Below, piece after piece: positions 36,053 to 44,825 of a stretch of DNA of 64,000 nucleotides. The DNA is from Buttiauxella agrestis (GTDB taxonomy: Bacteria > Pseudomonadota > Gammaproteobacteria > Enterobacterales > Enterobacteriaceae). The notes beneath the pieces were generated by a model. It was given only the letters and a program-made list of their open reading frames with translations. It was not told where the DNA came from and ran no database searches. The stretch is from contig NZ_UIGI01000001.1 in the NCBI RefSeq assembly GCF_900446255.1, positions 2,444,763 through 2,508,762 on the forward strand, written 5' to 3'. How positions within the stretch are numbered: the stretch's first letter is position 1; each line of letters opens with the position of its first letter. The position numbers were made by a program, and so were the translations under genes.

Positions 36053-37264
36053 TTAACCCACTTCCGGTAACGCGCCGCTGGCAATCAACGCCTGAATAAC
36101 AATCACGGCGATACCGCAGGCGAACACCAGAATCAGCAACGGTTTGCCGCCAGCCACACGGTAAACCGTTTCCGTTTGTAGCTGGCGGCTTTTCCAGACC
36201 AGCAAAGACGGGATAATCAGCGCCAGAATCGCCAACGCCACACCGGCATAACCGAGCGCCATCACAAAACCTTGCGGGTAGAACAGCGCGAATACCAGCG
36301 GTGGCACAAAGGTCATCAGCCCGGTTTGCATGCGCCCGGAGGCCTTGCGATTGCGGTTAAACAGGTCGCCCAGGTAATCAAACAGCCCCAGCGAAACTCC
36401 GAGGAACGACGTCGCCAGTGCCAGATCGGCAAACAGATGCACCGCCAGTTCGACGTGCGGCGAGGCCACCACTTCACGCACCGCCTGCAACAAACCATTC
36501 AGCCCTGAATGGCTGGCTAACAGCCCGCTGAATACACCCGAGTCAATCGCGCCAAGTGTGGCGATTTGCCAGAAGATATAGGCGACTAACGGAATGGCGC
36601 TGCCGATGATAAACACCCAGCGCAGTTTGCGCAGGTTGCCATCAAGATAACTGACAATACTCGGCACGCTGCCGTGGAAACCAAACGAAGTGAAGATCAC
36701 CGGAATCGCCGAAAGCGCGAGGCCTTTCTCGAGCGGCAACGTCAGCAAATTAGTGTGGTGGATGTGCGGCATCATCAGCGCCAGCATCACCACTAACATG
36801 ACTATTTTTGCGCTGAACAACACGCGGTTGAACATATCCACCATGTGCGTGCCGATACAGACAATCCCTCCGGCAACAATCGTGAACAGCAAAACCCCGC
36901 TGGTCACTGAAATATCGGTAGAGAACCACTGGCTAAGGCTTGCCGATAATAGCTCCCCCGCGCCGCTGATATACGCCGCCGTCAGGGCGTACATCAAGAA
37001 CAACATGCTAAAGCCGGTCAGCCATTGCCCAGGTTTCCCCAGGTAGCGGCGGGCAAGGGTGCCAAGGCCGGTGTCGGCGGATACATGCTGGTAAACCTCC
37101 ACCAACAGCAGCGCGGTGTAACACATCAACCCCCACAGGCCGACCAGTAAAAGCAATGTGACGCCAAAACCCACGCCCGCAGAAGCCAGCGGCATTGCCA
37201 ACATTCCTGCGCCAATAGTGGTTCCGGCGACGATAAAGATACTGCCAAGAGTGCGATTCTTCAC
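36053..37264 (-). CDS. tyrP: Tyrosine-specific transport protein TyrP
   Basis: 403 residues with 11 predicted helices, same length and near-identical motifs as E. coli TyrP: the start [20 protein letters not shown], then [22 protein letters not shown] and the end ASGALPEVG. Proton-dependent tyrosine uptake in the inner membrane (HAAAP family). A TyrR-box-like sequence lies ~95-110 bp upstream. Its stop adjoins that of the convergent ABC-like gene. Confidence 0.95.
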   Translation of the reverse strand: MKNRTLGSIFIVAGTTIGAGMLAMPLASAGVGFGVTLLLLVGLWGLMCYTALLLVEVYQHVSADTGLGTLARRYLGKPGQWLTGFSMLFLMYALTAAYISGAGELLSASLSQWFSTDISVTSGVLLFTIVAGGIVCIGTHMVDMFNRVLFSAKIVMLVVMLALMMPHIHHTNLLTLPLEKGLALSAIPVIFTSFGFHGSVPSIVSYLDGNLRKLRWVFIIGSAIPLVAYIFWQIATLGAIDSGVFSGLLASHSGLNGLLQAVREVVASPHVELAVHLFADLALATSFLGVSLGLFDYLGDLFNRNRKASGRMQTGLMTFVPPLVFALFYPQGFVMALGYAGVALAILALIIPSLLVWKSRQLQTETVYRVAGGKPLLILVFACGIAVIVIQALIASGALPEVG

Positions 37265-37355
37265 GCTTCCCTCTGAATTTACGCTTGTAATAACGAGATT
37301 ATGCCGCGCAGGGTAAGGGATTGTGGTGAAGTCGTCAAATGAGGGTTACAGAGTG

Positions 37356-37373
37356 TGTAATGTAAACTTTACG
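37356..37373 (-). promoter_or_regulatory. TyrR box upstream of tyrP
   Basis: TGTAAT-GTAAAC-TTTACG matches the TyrR consensus TGTAAA-N6-TTTACA at 10 of 12 fixed positions, ~95-110 bp before tyrP. E. coli tyrP is regulated by TyrR. Confidence 0.65.
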
Positions 37374-37382
37374 ATAAATTGC

Positions 37383-37408
37383 GCTGTCTCAGCCATCACT
37401 GAGACAGC
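37383..37408 (-). terminator. Hairpin downstream of the orphan binding-protein gene
   Basis: GCTGTCTCAG and CTGAGACAGC form a perfect 10-bp stem with a six-base loop, starting seven bases past the stop of the gene at 37415. The following T-run is short. Confidence 0.65.
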
Positions 37409-37414
37409 GGTAGC

Positions 37415-38173
37415 TTAGTGCTTGCCGAGATACTCTTTTTCCAGCCGGGCAACCGTGCCATCCTGGGTCATTTTAGTCAGTGCGTCATTGATGAGCTTCA
37501 ACGTCTGTTCATCACCTTTGCGCACGCCGATCGCACTATTGGCTGAGAGCATTGGGTCTTTCACCGGCTCGCCCGAAAACGCGTACTCTTTGCCAATCGG
37601 CTGGTCGAGAAACGCCGATTGCCCGGAGGTGGCAACGACAAAGGTCGCATCCAGTCGGCCATTGGCTAAATCGCCGTAAATCGACTGTTGATCCGGGTAC
37701 TCCGTCACGTTGGCACCTTGCGAGCGCCATTTCGCATCAGCATATTTCGCCTGCACAGAACCCTGTAACACCCCGACGTTTTTCCCGCTTAGTGACGCTG
37801 AATCAGGTTTCAACGGCGCATTTTTGGCAGAAATTAAACGGCTGTCGTCTTCATACAATGTCTGGCTGAAGTCGATGACTTTCTGGCGCTGCGCATTCGG
37901 GGCCATTGAGGAAATGACTGCATCAAATTTTTTGGCATTCAGGCCAGGAATTAAGCCATCAAAACCGGACTCGACCCACTGGCAGGTCACGCCCGCGGTT
38001 TTGCAGATTTCATTGCCAATCGCAATATCCAGCCCAACCAAACTGCCGTCAGGTTTTTTTGACTCATAAGGTGGATAGGTGGGGTCAGTGCCAAAACGCA
38101 GTGTCTGAGCCCCAACGGCCTGGCAGACCGTCAATGCCAGCAATCCACAAACCCCTGCAACGTATTTGTTCAT
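37415..38173 (-). CDS. Periplasmic amino-acid-binding protein (ArgT/HisJ-like), orphan
   Basis: 252 residues: signal peptide ending VGAQ, then TLRFGTDPTYPPYESKKPDG, the classical opening of cationic amino-acid binding proteins, LVGLDIAIGNEICK, SGFDGLIPGLNAKKFDAVIS and the hinge segment ANSAIGVRKGDEQTL. It is preceded by an M20 amidohydrolase gene on the same strand (31-bp gap), but no permease or ATPase gene is adjacent, so it probably docks on a transporter encoded elsewhere. With the amidohydrolase it may serve N-acyl or dipeptide-like amino acid sources. Confidence 0.85.
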   Translation of the reverse strand: MNKYVAGVCGLLALTVCQAVGAQTLRFGTDPTYPPYESKKPDGSLVGLDIAIGNEICKTAGVTCQWVESGFDGLIPGLNAKKFDAVISSMAPNAQRQKVIDFSQTLYEDDSRLISAKNAPLKPDSASLSGKNVGVLQGSVQAKYADAKWRSQGANVTEYPDQQSIYGDLANGRLDATFVVATSGQSAFLDQPIGKEYAFSGEPVKDPMLSANSAIGVRKGDEQTLKLINDALTKMTQDGTVARLEKEYLGKH

Positions 38174-38204
38174 CTTAAGCTCCGGTGGTAGTCAGTTTTG
38201 GCTG

Positions 38205-39365
38205 TCATGCTGAGAGACGGTCAAGGGCGAGGGTGATGAAATAGCGCACACCCAGCGGCAGGACATCGTCGTTAAAATCATAATGTGGGTGATGGCAAAA
38301 AACGCCGCCCTGGCCGAGCAGCACGTAAGCACCAGGCCTGCGCAGCAGAAACTCTGAGAAATCTTCTGAGCCGTTCATCGGCGGGAAACTGCGTAAGACG
38401 TTCTCTTCGCCAAACACCTTTTCGGCACTTTGGGCTGCGGCCTCGGCTTGAGCAGGATGATTCACGGTTGCCGGGGAACCGTTGGCAAAACGCACGGCAA
38501 TCTCACACTCACAGGTTTTTGCCACTCCTTCGCAAATCGCCTCAATACGACGTTTTGCCTGAGTTCGTACCGCCTCGTTAAAGGTGCGCAAGGTGCCTGC
38601 AAGCGAGGCATGAGCCGGAATAACGTTCGGCGTGCTGCCAGCATGAATGCTGCCGATACTGAGCACCGACATTTCTGAAGGGGAGATCGTGCGGCTGACT
38701 ACCGTTTGTAGCGCGCAGACCAGTTGGGCTGCGGCAATGACCGGGTCGCGCGTGAGTTCTGGCGCGGAGCCATGTCCGCCCACGCCATCAATGGTGATCA
38801 GCACATCATCGCATGAGGCCAGCATCGCGCCGTCCAGCACGCCAAAGGTGCCGGGCGCAAAATGGGGAGCATTATGCAGGCCGTAAATTTCATCCCAGTC
38901 GAACTGGGCTTCAACACCCGCTTCCAGCATCGCCAGCGCGCCACCGCCGTTTTCCTCGGCGGGCTGGAACACAAACACCACTTTCCCGGCAAAATCGCGG
39001 TTTTGACTAAACCATTGCGCCGCGCCTAACAGCATGGCGGTGTGTCCGTCATGGCCGCAACCGTGAAAAGCTCCGGCACGAGTCGAGCGGTATTCCGGGT
39101 TGCCTTCTTCTTCCATCGGCAACGCATCCATATCCGCACGCAGGGCGATAGTGCGTCCGTGGCCGCGTTCGCCTTCCACCACGCCGACAACGCCTGTGCC
39201 GCCAATATTGCGCCAATGAGTCACGCCCCATTGTTGCAGGCAGTTGACGACACGTTCACTGGTGCGGGTTTCTTCAAAAGCAATTTCGGGATGGGCATGC
39301 AAATCACGGCGTAATGCTACTAACTCAGCAATATTTACCGTCAAATCAAGGTTATTGTTCACCAC
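38205..39365 (-). CDS. M20 family amidohydrolase (aminoacylase/hippurate hydrolase-like)
   Basis: 386 residues from a GTG start (a second GTG follows immediately and either may serve). Metal motifs RADMDALPMEE, FHGCGHDGHTA, FQPAEENGGGA, and MNGSEDFSEFLL; dimerisation insert with GVGGHGSAPELTRDPV. Hydrolyses N-acyl amino acids or similar amides. Same operon as the orphan binding protein and divergent from a LysR gene, its likely regulator. Confidence 0.86.
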   Translation of the reverse strand: MVNNNLDLTVNIAELVALRRDLHAHPEIAFEETRTSERVVNCLQQWGVTHWRNIGGTGVVGVVEGERGHGRTIALRADMDALPMEEEGNPEYRSTRAGAFHGCGHDGHTAMLLGAAQWFSQNRDFAGKVVFVFQPAEENGGGALAMLEAGVEAQFDWDEIYGLHNAPHFAPGTFGVLDGAMLASCDDVLITIDGVGGHGSAPELTRDPVIAAAQLVCALQTVVSRTISPSEMSVLSIGSIHAGSTPNVIPAHASLAGTLRTFNEAVRTQAKRRIEAICEGVAKTCECEIAVRFANGSPATVNHPAQAEAAAQSAEKVFGEENVLRSFPPMNGSEDFSEFLLRRPGAYVLLGQGGVFCHHPHYDFNDDVLPLGVRYFITLALDRLSA

Positions 39366-39456
39366 TTATAAAGCCCTCTATTATACTGAGTTCGCAAAAC
39401 GACCGGCTTTATGATGCTAGAAGAGACTGAAATCATTGGTCAATTTCCAGTTTCTT

Positions 39457-40422
39457 ATGCCTATAACAAACGGTTATAGCGGAGGGTGTATCAAAACATC
39501 TCAATTGCGGATTTTAGTGGCGGTGGCCCGACACGGAACGCTGATAGGCGCCGCTGGCGAGCTGGGATTATCTCAACCGGGTGTCACGCGCAGTATCAAA
39601 GAACTGGAATCCAGGTTGGGGGTACAGCTACTGGTGCGCAGCGGTGCAGGTGTGCGTTTCACCGCTTATGGCAACACGCTGCTGCGTTACGCTCGCACCG
39701 TGATGGCCGAAATCAGCCGCGCCGAACAAGAAATTGCCGCCATGAAAGCGCAGTCGCATGCCAGTTTAAATATTGGTGTGTCACTGCTTTCAGCCACCGT
39801 TCCGGTGTATGAGGCGTTGCGTCGCTTTCGCCTACGCTTCCCGCAGGCGAGAGTGAACGTTCACGAAGGTATGCCAGGGCAAATCATTGATGGATTACGC
39901 AATGGCGATTTTGACCTGTGCCTGGCATTTGTGGCGCAAACCGACCCCATTGCTGAATTTCGTCTGATTGCTTTGCAGCACTGGCCGCAAGTTCTGGCGG
40001 TGGCGAAAGACGACCCGCTGGCCCGCGCTGAAAATCTCAATCAACTGTGTGATGCGCAATGGCTGTGCAGTCATACCCGGGAAAGCTGGCAACCGTTTTG
40101 GCAACAGCTGGCGGGGGAACAAAACGTGCAGGAACCCACGCAGGTGAATATCTGCACTTCTCTGGGGCTTTATTCCGCGCTGGCGCAAGATGCCAATACC
40201 GTCAGCATCTGGCCAGATTTTTTACTGCGGGCGCGCACCGGGCCTGGCAAGTTAGTGCCGTTAAATATTCAGACGCAACTTCCCGATATCACCTTTGGTT
40301 TTATGCTGCGAAAAGACCAGGTGCTAACGCCAGCTTACGAATATTTTATCGACTGCATGGGTCAGGAGCTAAAGGCTTCTGCTTTGGAGCCATCGAGCAA
40401 AGGGCAATTCCCAGCGCAATAA
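39457..40422 (+). CDS. LysR-family regulator, divergent from M20/SBP operon
   Basis: About 321 residues from the ATG at 39457. N-terminal LysR helix-turn-helix (QLRILVAVARHGTLIGAAGELGLSQPGVTRSIKEL) and a two-lobe effector domain (~105-310) with LNIGVSLLSATVPVY. The start is uncertain: codons 2-8 contain a perfect CTATAAC-N5-GTTATAG repeat and a GGAGG lies at 39481, suggesting that translation might begin just after it at an unusual codon. It probably activates the M20/SBP genes. The 3' end overlaps the convergent DMT gene by 77 bp. Confidence 0.85.
   Translation: MPITNGYSGGCIKTSQLRILVAVARHGTLIGAAGELGLSQPGVTRSIKELESRLGVQLLVRSGAGVRFTAYGNTLLRYARTVMAEISRAEQEIAAMKAQSHASLNIGVSLLSATVPVYEALRRFRLRFPQARVNVHEGMPGQIIDGLRNGDFDLCLAFVAQTDPIAEFRLIALQHWPQVLAVAKDDPLARAENLNQLCDAQWLCSHTRESWQPFWQQLAGEQNVQEPTQVNICTSLGLYSALAQDANTVSIWPDFLLRARTGPGKLVPLNIQTQLPDITFGFMLRKDQVLTPAYEYFIDCMGQELKASALEPSSKGQFPAQ
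39461..39479. promoter_or_regulatory. CTATAAC-AAACG-GTTATAG inverted repeat, candidate LysR site
   Basis: Perfect 7-bp arms around five bases, the T-N11-A layout of LysR sites, ~95 bp upstream of the divergent M20 gene. It overlaps the assumed start of the LysR gene itself. Confidence 0.5.
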
Positions 40423-41266
40423 GCAGGGCGCTGATCAGGTGAAAACCGTGTAACGGCACGTTGAGAAACAGCACGCTAAACACGCCGCCGGTCAGTGGAA
40501 TCAGGTGCGAATAAACTTCACCCCGTGTCGCACCAATCGCCTGAATCCCTTTATTCCACAGCAGATAAGACAGCCATGACGGGAAGATAACCAGATAAGC
40601 CAGCCCCAACATGAAGCCCGGATCTAAAGACAACTTTAACGGCGGGCCAAAATGAGTTGCCGAGTAAAACGATAAAACGGGCAGCAGAACGATGGCGCCA
40701 ATCGCCGCGCTCACCGCGACAAAGGCGTTGCCCCCAATCTGTTTGGGTTTGAGGCGTAAGAAAGCGCAATAAAGTGCCCAGCTAATGGCCGACGCCATTG
40801 TCCAGACATCGCCTCGGTTCAAATTTTTGAGCGTATTCAAATGTAGAAGGTCGCCCTGCATCACCAGATATATCACCCCCAACGAACTGAGCACCACGCC
40901 ATAAATATTGCGCCGGGAGATCGCCTCTTTGAAAATAAACTTATTGATCAACAACACCAAAGCGGGCGTGGTGGATAAATAGATCGCCGCATTTAATGAA
41001 GAGGTATATTGCAGGCCAACGTACAGCGTCACCGGGAATAATACTTGCCCACACAATGCGAGGAAAAACACCGTGTATTTTGCCTCCGTCATCGCCGCCC
41101 ACTGCGCTTTTATCTGGCGGAAATAGAGGCTGATGAGCAACAGCGCGGTGAGCATCCAGCGGGCTTCCGACAGGACAATAGGGTCAACCTGCGCCACTAA
41201 CACATGGCCAACCACGTAGTTTCCGCCCCAGAAACAGGCAGCAAGGCTTAACAGTAAATACGGCAT
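40346..41266 (-). CDS. EamA/DMT-superfamily exporter
   Basis: 306 residues with ten predicted membrane helices in two EamA repeats; the start MPYLLLSLAACFWGGNYVVG and the YLSTTPALVLLINKFIFKE segment are typical. Such proteins often export amino acids or metabolites. It is divergent from the LysR gene at 41422, its probable regulator, and its last 26 codons overlap the end of the convergent LysR gene. Confidence 0.85.
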   Translation of the reverse strand: MPYLLLSLAACFWGGNYVVGHVLVAQVDPIVLSEARWMLTALLLISLYFRQIKAQWAAMTEAKYTVFFLALCGQVLFPVTLYVGLQYTSSLNAAIYLSTTPALVLLINKFIFKEAISRRNIYGVVLSSLGVIYLVMQGDLLHLNTLKNLNRGDVWTMASAISWALYCAFLRLKPKQIGGNAFVAVSAAIGAIVLLPVLSFYSATHFGPPLKLSLDPGFMLGLAYLVIFPSWLSYLLWNKGIQAIGATRGEVYSHLIPLTGGVFSVLFLNVPLHGFHLISALLIALGIALCSMAPKQKPLAPDPCSR

Positions 41267-41421
41267 AATTTGAGTTCCTGAAGACGGTTTAAGCCACTCA
41301 GCTATAGATTCAATGCATACCCGAAGGATAATAAGAACATCGATTTGTGGACTACCATGCTAAAATTACGAGGAGTGAAAATCTAATTCATCTTTTTCGT
41401 GGCGAGGTATAGTTTAAAACT

Positions 41422-42336
41422 ATGAGATTCACATTGCGGCAACTAGAATTTTTCATCGCTTTAGCACAGACGCAACAGATATCTAAAGCCGCGTCTCAAT
41501 GTAATATCTCGCAGTCATCAATGACGGTGGCGATGCGTAATCTCGAATCCGCACTCAACAATCAGTTATTTATTCGTCTGCCAAAAGGGATTCAGCTCAC
41601 GTCCGCCGGTGAGCGCTTTGCGCATTACGCACGTAAAATAATTAATGACAGCCAGATTGCGATAGACGATTTGCTGTATCAGCCCCAACTGGAAAAAGGC
41701 ACGGTGAATATTGGCATTGCCAAAACCCTTTCCGCTTATTTATTACCGGCGATTATTCTTGAGGTTGAGCAGCATTTCCCATTAATGACGATCAACTTTA
41801 TCGAAGCCAACCCGCAGGTATTAACCGAATCATTAAAACGGCGTGAAACAGACTTTTCGCTATTATTAACCTCGAATATTCCGCCAGACAGCGCGTTAAA
41901 TACTGAAATCTTTATTCGTTCACCTCGTCGCCTGTGGGCGGCCCAGGGGCATCCGCTATTAAACCAGTCGGTCATTCATCTTGCCGATATCGAAAACCTG
42001 CCATTTTTATTGCTCGATACCGACGAATACCCGGATGTGATCACAGAGCACTGGCGCGCGCAGGGTGGCAGCCCAAATATCAGCTTTACCACCACCTCAT
42101 TTGAAACGGTGCGCAGCCTGGTGGCAAAAGGAAAGGGCGTGACGATATTGTCGGACCTGGTTTATCGCCCATGGTCGCTTGAAGGTTTGCGCGTTATGCG
42201 TCGCAACATTGCGGATAGCACCACATATATGGATGTCGGGGCGGTGACGCTGAATCACTCGTCGATGACGGAGGCCGCCACGACAGTACTGAATTACTTG
42301 CGCAGGGCCATCACCCGGCTGGGTGATGAGAGTTGA
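41422..42336 (+). CDS. LysR-family regulator, divergent from DMT exporter
   Basis: 304 residues: helix-turn-helix at the N-terminus (RQLEFFIALAQTQQISKAASQCNISQSSM region, ~residues 5-35), then an effector domain with VNIGIAKTLSAYLLPAIILE. Closest in style to CynR/OxyR-type activators. The divergent layout (155-bp gap) points to control of the DMT exporter. No clear T-N11-A palindrome stands out in the gap. Confidence 0.85.
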   Translation: MRFTLRQLEFFIALAQTQQISKAASQCNISQSSMTVAMRNLESALNNQLFIRLPKGIQLTSAGERFAHYARKIINDSQIAIDDLLYQPQLEKGTVNIGIAKTLSAYLLPAIILEVEQHFPLMTINFIEANPQVLTESLKRRETDFSLLLTSNIPPDSALNTEIFIRSPRRLWAAQGHPLLNQSVIHLADIENLPFLLLDTDEYPDVITEHWRAQGGSPNISFTTTSFETVRSLVAKGKGVTILSDLVYRPWSLEGLRVMRRNIADSTTYMDVGAVTLNHSSMTEAATTVLNYLRRAITRLGDES

Positions 42337-42337
42337 A

Positions 42338-42368
42338 GGCGACAGGAGCGATATTCACTCCCGTCGCC
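42338..42368. terminator. Hairpin between LysR gene and tynA
   Basis: GGCGAC (42338-42343) pairs with GTCGCC (42363-42368), and GGAG with CTCC inside, around a ~9-base loop. Located between convergent genes. Confidence 0.6.
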
Positions 42369-42376
42369 ATTCTGTA

Positions 42377-44638
42377 TTACTTCGCTTCTTTTTTCCCCGC
42401 CAGATTTAACGTTGGCGTTTCGTCAAAGAAGTTCCACGGTTTGAGCAACGAATGAACCCATTCGGTTGGCATAATTGGCCACTCTTCAGCGCGGGCGACG
42501 TGGGTGGTGCCGGTGGTCATCCACACCACATCATCCTGATTATCCAGCGATTGATTATCTTTAGTGTAAGCCCCTAAACCCGTGTCATGCGCCGAACGGT
42601 TAGGGTATTTGCCTTCCGGGTAGCGTTCATCCGGGTTATAGCGCGTCACCCATAACTGTTTATCCATAAAGCTCAGACGGTGATAAATCCACTCGTCCGG
42701 GGCGAATTTCGCGCCGGTAGCCACGGGATGCGTGCCACCTGCATAGGGGATGATTTGATACGAAACCGGGTTGCCCATTTTGTTCTCCTTGCTGGTATTA
42801 CTCAGCAAACGAATGGTGCCGGGGTCAAACTTCTGCGCCGCTTCCTGCTCGGTAGCAATATCATGCTGATTAATTTGCAGGGTACTGGTGCGCGGGCCGC
42901 CCGCCGTGTTTGGTTTCACTTCCGGGTCAAGTGCGACGAGCTTGTTGTTCTCGCCATCGACGTCCATATCAAGGCGGAAGTTATAGATGTGCTGATGGGT
43001 GGTGCCGACAATATTATGGTCGATCAGCGTGCCATATTGGGTGTCGTCTTTGGCGGTTTCGTCGTGCATGGTTTTGGCTTTCACGCCTTTTACCGCTTCA
43101 ATACCCGTCGCGCCCGCATCAATGCCGATGGTGCCATTCTGATGGAATACCCAGTCGAAAATGTAATCGTAGTTACCGACTGTGCTAATCCAGCGCACCA
43201 CTAATTCCCGGCGCTCGGTGCTGATATTCGGTTGACTCATTTCCTGGTGTTTATATTCAGGCCCGGCGTAGCGTTCAAAAATCGCCACCGCATGGGGAAT
43301 GGTGGTCGGTTTACCGGTGTAATCGGCAATCGTTTCATCGAGTAATACAGCGTTGCCCGGTGCGTCTTTTCCGCGTGCAATGGGGGAGGTCAGCGTACCC
43401 ATGCCGTAATCGCCTGCATCCAGATAGGCCTTGAAATACCAGCCCACATCCGGGTCGCCATAAGGCACAATCATGCCGCCCAGCGAGCCTTCATACATCA
43501 CTTTGCGTTTGGTACCGTTGTCGTTATAAGTCACCGTTGACAAGATCGGCCCAACGCGCGAGTTCAGGCGCAGGTGGAAATCCCAGTTCTGCCAGTGAAT
43601 GGTGTCGCCCGTGATGGTGTAGTTTTTGCCTTCCGGCTCGATGATTTCCAGCGGCTTAACAACCGGTGCCGTGCGGTCACGGCCATCAAACGGACGCGGG
43701 TTCATCGGCACCGGAATGACCTGGCCTTCTTCGATTTTGATGATTTTCTTCTGCTCAAGATCGACTACCGCTACCAGGTTTTCGATAGGGTTCGCCCAAT
43801 AATTACCATCGCCAACGTCAAGATAACTCACGACTTTCAGCAAGCGCTGGTTTTGCTCCAGCCCGTCTTTCCCATCGAAATATCCCACGGTCAGTGGGGT
43901 AGTCATCACCTTGCTCGGATCGTTTACGCCATGTTTTTTCAGCGCATCTGCGTATTCTTTGCTGCCATTAATAATTGACTGCACGCTGGCGAAATCATCA
44001 AGCAGAACCATGCCATGCGCGCCCTCAATTGGCTTCCAGGACACCACTTTCCCGGCGTTTAAATCCACCACGCCTTCAACAATATGAATCCCATCGAGCA
44101 TAATCACGTCGGCCATGCGCGGAGCCGTCACCGCCTGGCCGCTCAGTACAAACTGCCAGACCTGATCCTTCGGCGGTTCATGGAGTGATATTTCGGTAAA
44201 GCGGCTCCCGGTTTTATATTCAGGTGCGGCCTGAATTACCTTGACCACCTGATTTATTTCATTCGCCGTCAGGGAATTAAGCGGATGGGGTTTTTTCTCG
44301 ACCGCGAAAGTTTGATCCAGGCCAGACTGGAAAACCTCGTTAATAAAATCTTCAGAGATATAAGCGGTTTTATTTTTGAAGATGACCGGCACCTGTAATT
44401 GCAAAGTCTTGCCATTCACCATGGCCGATTTTGTATTGGGTTTTACCTTCACAAACGCACCATCTTTAACGATGGTGAACATTTGCGCGTAATCATCCCA
44501 TTGCACATCAGCGCCAAATTCAGCCAATGTTTTTTCCATCGGCACCATATGCGCTTCACCGCCGTGAGCCGAAGCATGCGAAGAAATCAGGAGTGCAATG
44601 GCTAAAGCCAGGGCTTTTTTTCCGGTGGTTAAATTCAT
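42377..44638 (-). CDS. tynA: Primary (copper) amine oxidase TynA
   Basis: Periplasmic copper/topaquinone oxidase that turns 2-phenylethylamine or tyramine into the aldehyde, H2O2 and ammonia. 753 residues (E. coli 757): signal peptide to SSHASAHG, the D1 domain typical of E. coli-type enzymes, D2/D3, then the catalytic barrel. The topaquinone precursor Tyr is the first Y of NYDYIFDW (~residue 490); the catalytic Asp is in YLDAGDYGMG; copper ligands are HQH in GTTHQHIYNF and the late His in TGTTHVARAEEWP. I start at the ATG at 44638 behind AGGAGTGAG; a TTG lies one codon before. Paired FeaR-type sites upstream predict activation by FeaR. Confidence 0.96.
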   Translation of the reverse strand: MNLTTGKKALALAIALLISSHASAHGGEAHMVPMEKTLAEFGADVQWDDYAQMFTIVKDGAFVKVKPNTKSAMVNGKTLQLQVPVIFKNKTAYISEDFINEVFQSGLDQTFAVEKKPHPLNSLTANEINQVVKVIQAAPEYKTGSRFTEISLHEPPKDQVWQFVLSGQAVTAPRMADVIMLDGIHIVEGVVDLNAGKVVSWKPIEGAHGMVLLDDFASVQSIINGSKEYADALKKHGVNDPSKVMTTPLTVGYFDGKDGLEQNQRLLKVVSYLDVGDGNYWANPIENLVAVVDLEQKKIIKIEEGQVIPVPMNPRPFDGRDRTAPVVKPLEIIEPEGKNYTITGDTIHWQNWDFHLRLNSRVGPILSTVTYNDNGTKRKVMYEGSLGGMIVPYGDPDVGWYFKAYLDAGDYGMGTLTSPIARGKDAPGNAVLLDETIADYTGKPTTIPHAVAIFERYAGPEYKHQEMSQPNISTERRELVVRWISTVGNYDYIFDWVFHQNGTIGIDAGATGIEAVKGVKAKTMHDETAKDDTQYGTLIDHNIVGTTHQHIYNFRLDMDVDGENNKLVALDPEVKPNTAGGPRTSTLQINQHDIATEQEAAQKFDPGTIRLLSNTSKENKMGNPVSYQIIPYAGGTHPVATGAKFAPDEWIYHRLSFMDKQLWVTRYNPDERYPEGKYPNRSAHDTGLGAYTKDNQSLDNQDDVVWMTTGTTHVARAEEWPIMPTEWVHSLLKPWNFFDETPTLNLAGKKEAK

Positions 44639-44727
44639 CAAATTCTCACTCCTGGAAGATGTCGATTATTGTTGTGGGTTTTATAAATAAGCCTGAATTC
44701 AACATAACAACTTCCTGAGCCGGATAT

Positions 44728-44764
44728 ATTGTGCTGCTTGCCAGGTGTTTTGTTAGTTTTGCCA
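44728..44764 (-). promoter_or_regulatory. Two FeaR-type sites upstream of tynA
   Basis: Read on the minus strand: TGGCA-N8-AAA (44764 to 44749) and TGGCA-N8-AAT (44743 to 44728), 21 bp apart, i.e. two helical turns. The reported FeaR motif is TGNCA-N8-AAA. They lie 90-126 bp before the tynA start. Confidence 0.7.
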
Positions 44765-44771
44765 AAATAAC

Positions 44772-44798
44772 GGTGGATAAGGCTTACGCTTATCCACC
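44772..44798. repeat. REP-like hairpin between tynA and paaZ
   Basis: GGTGGATAAG and CTTATCCACC form a perfect 10-bp stem with a seven-base loop, 28-54 bp past the paaZ stop. Related to the REP halves elsewhere in the window; may end paaZ transcription. Confidence 0.7.
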
Positions 44799-44825
44799 AG
44801 ACAGCAGTCATCCAACAAAAATGGG

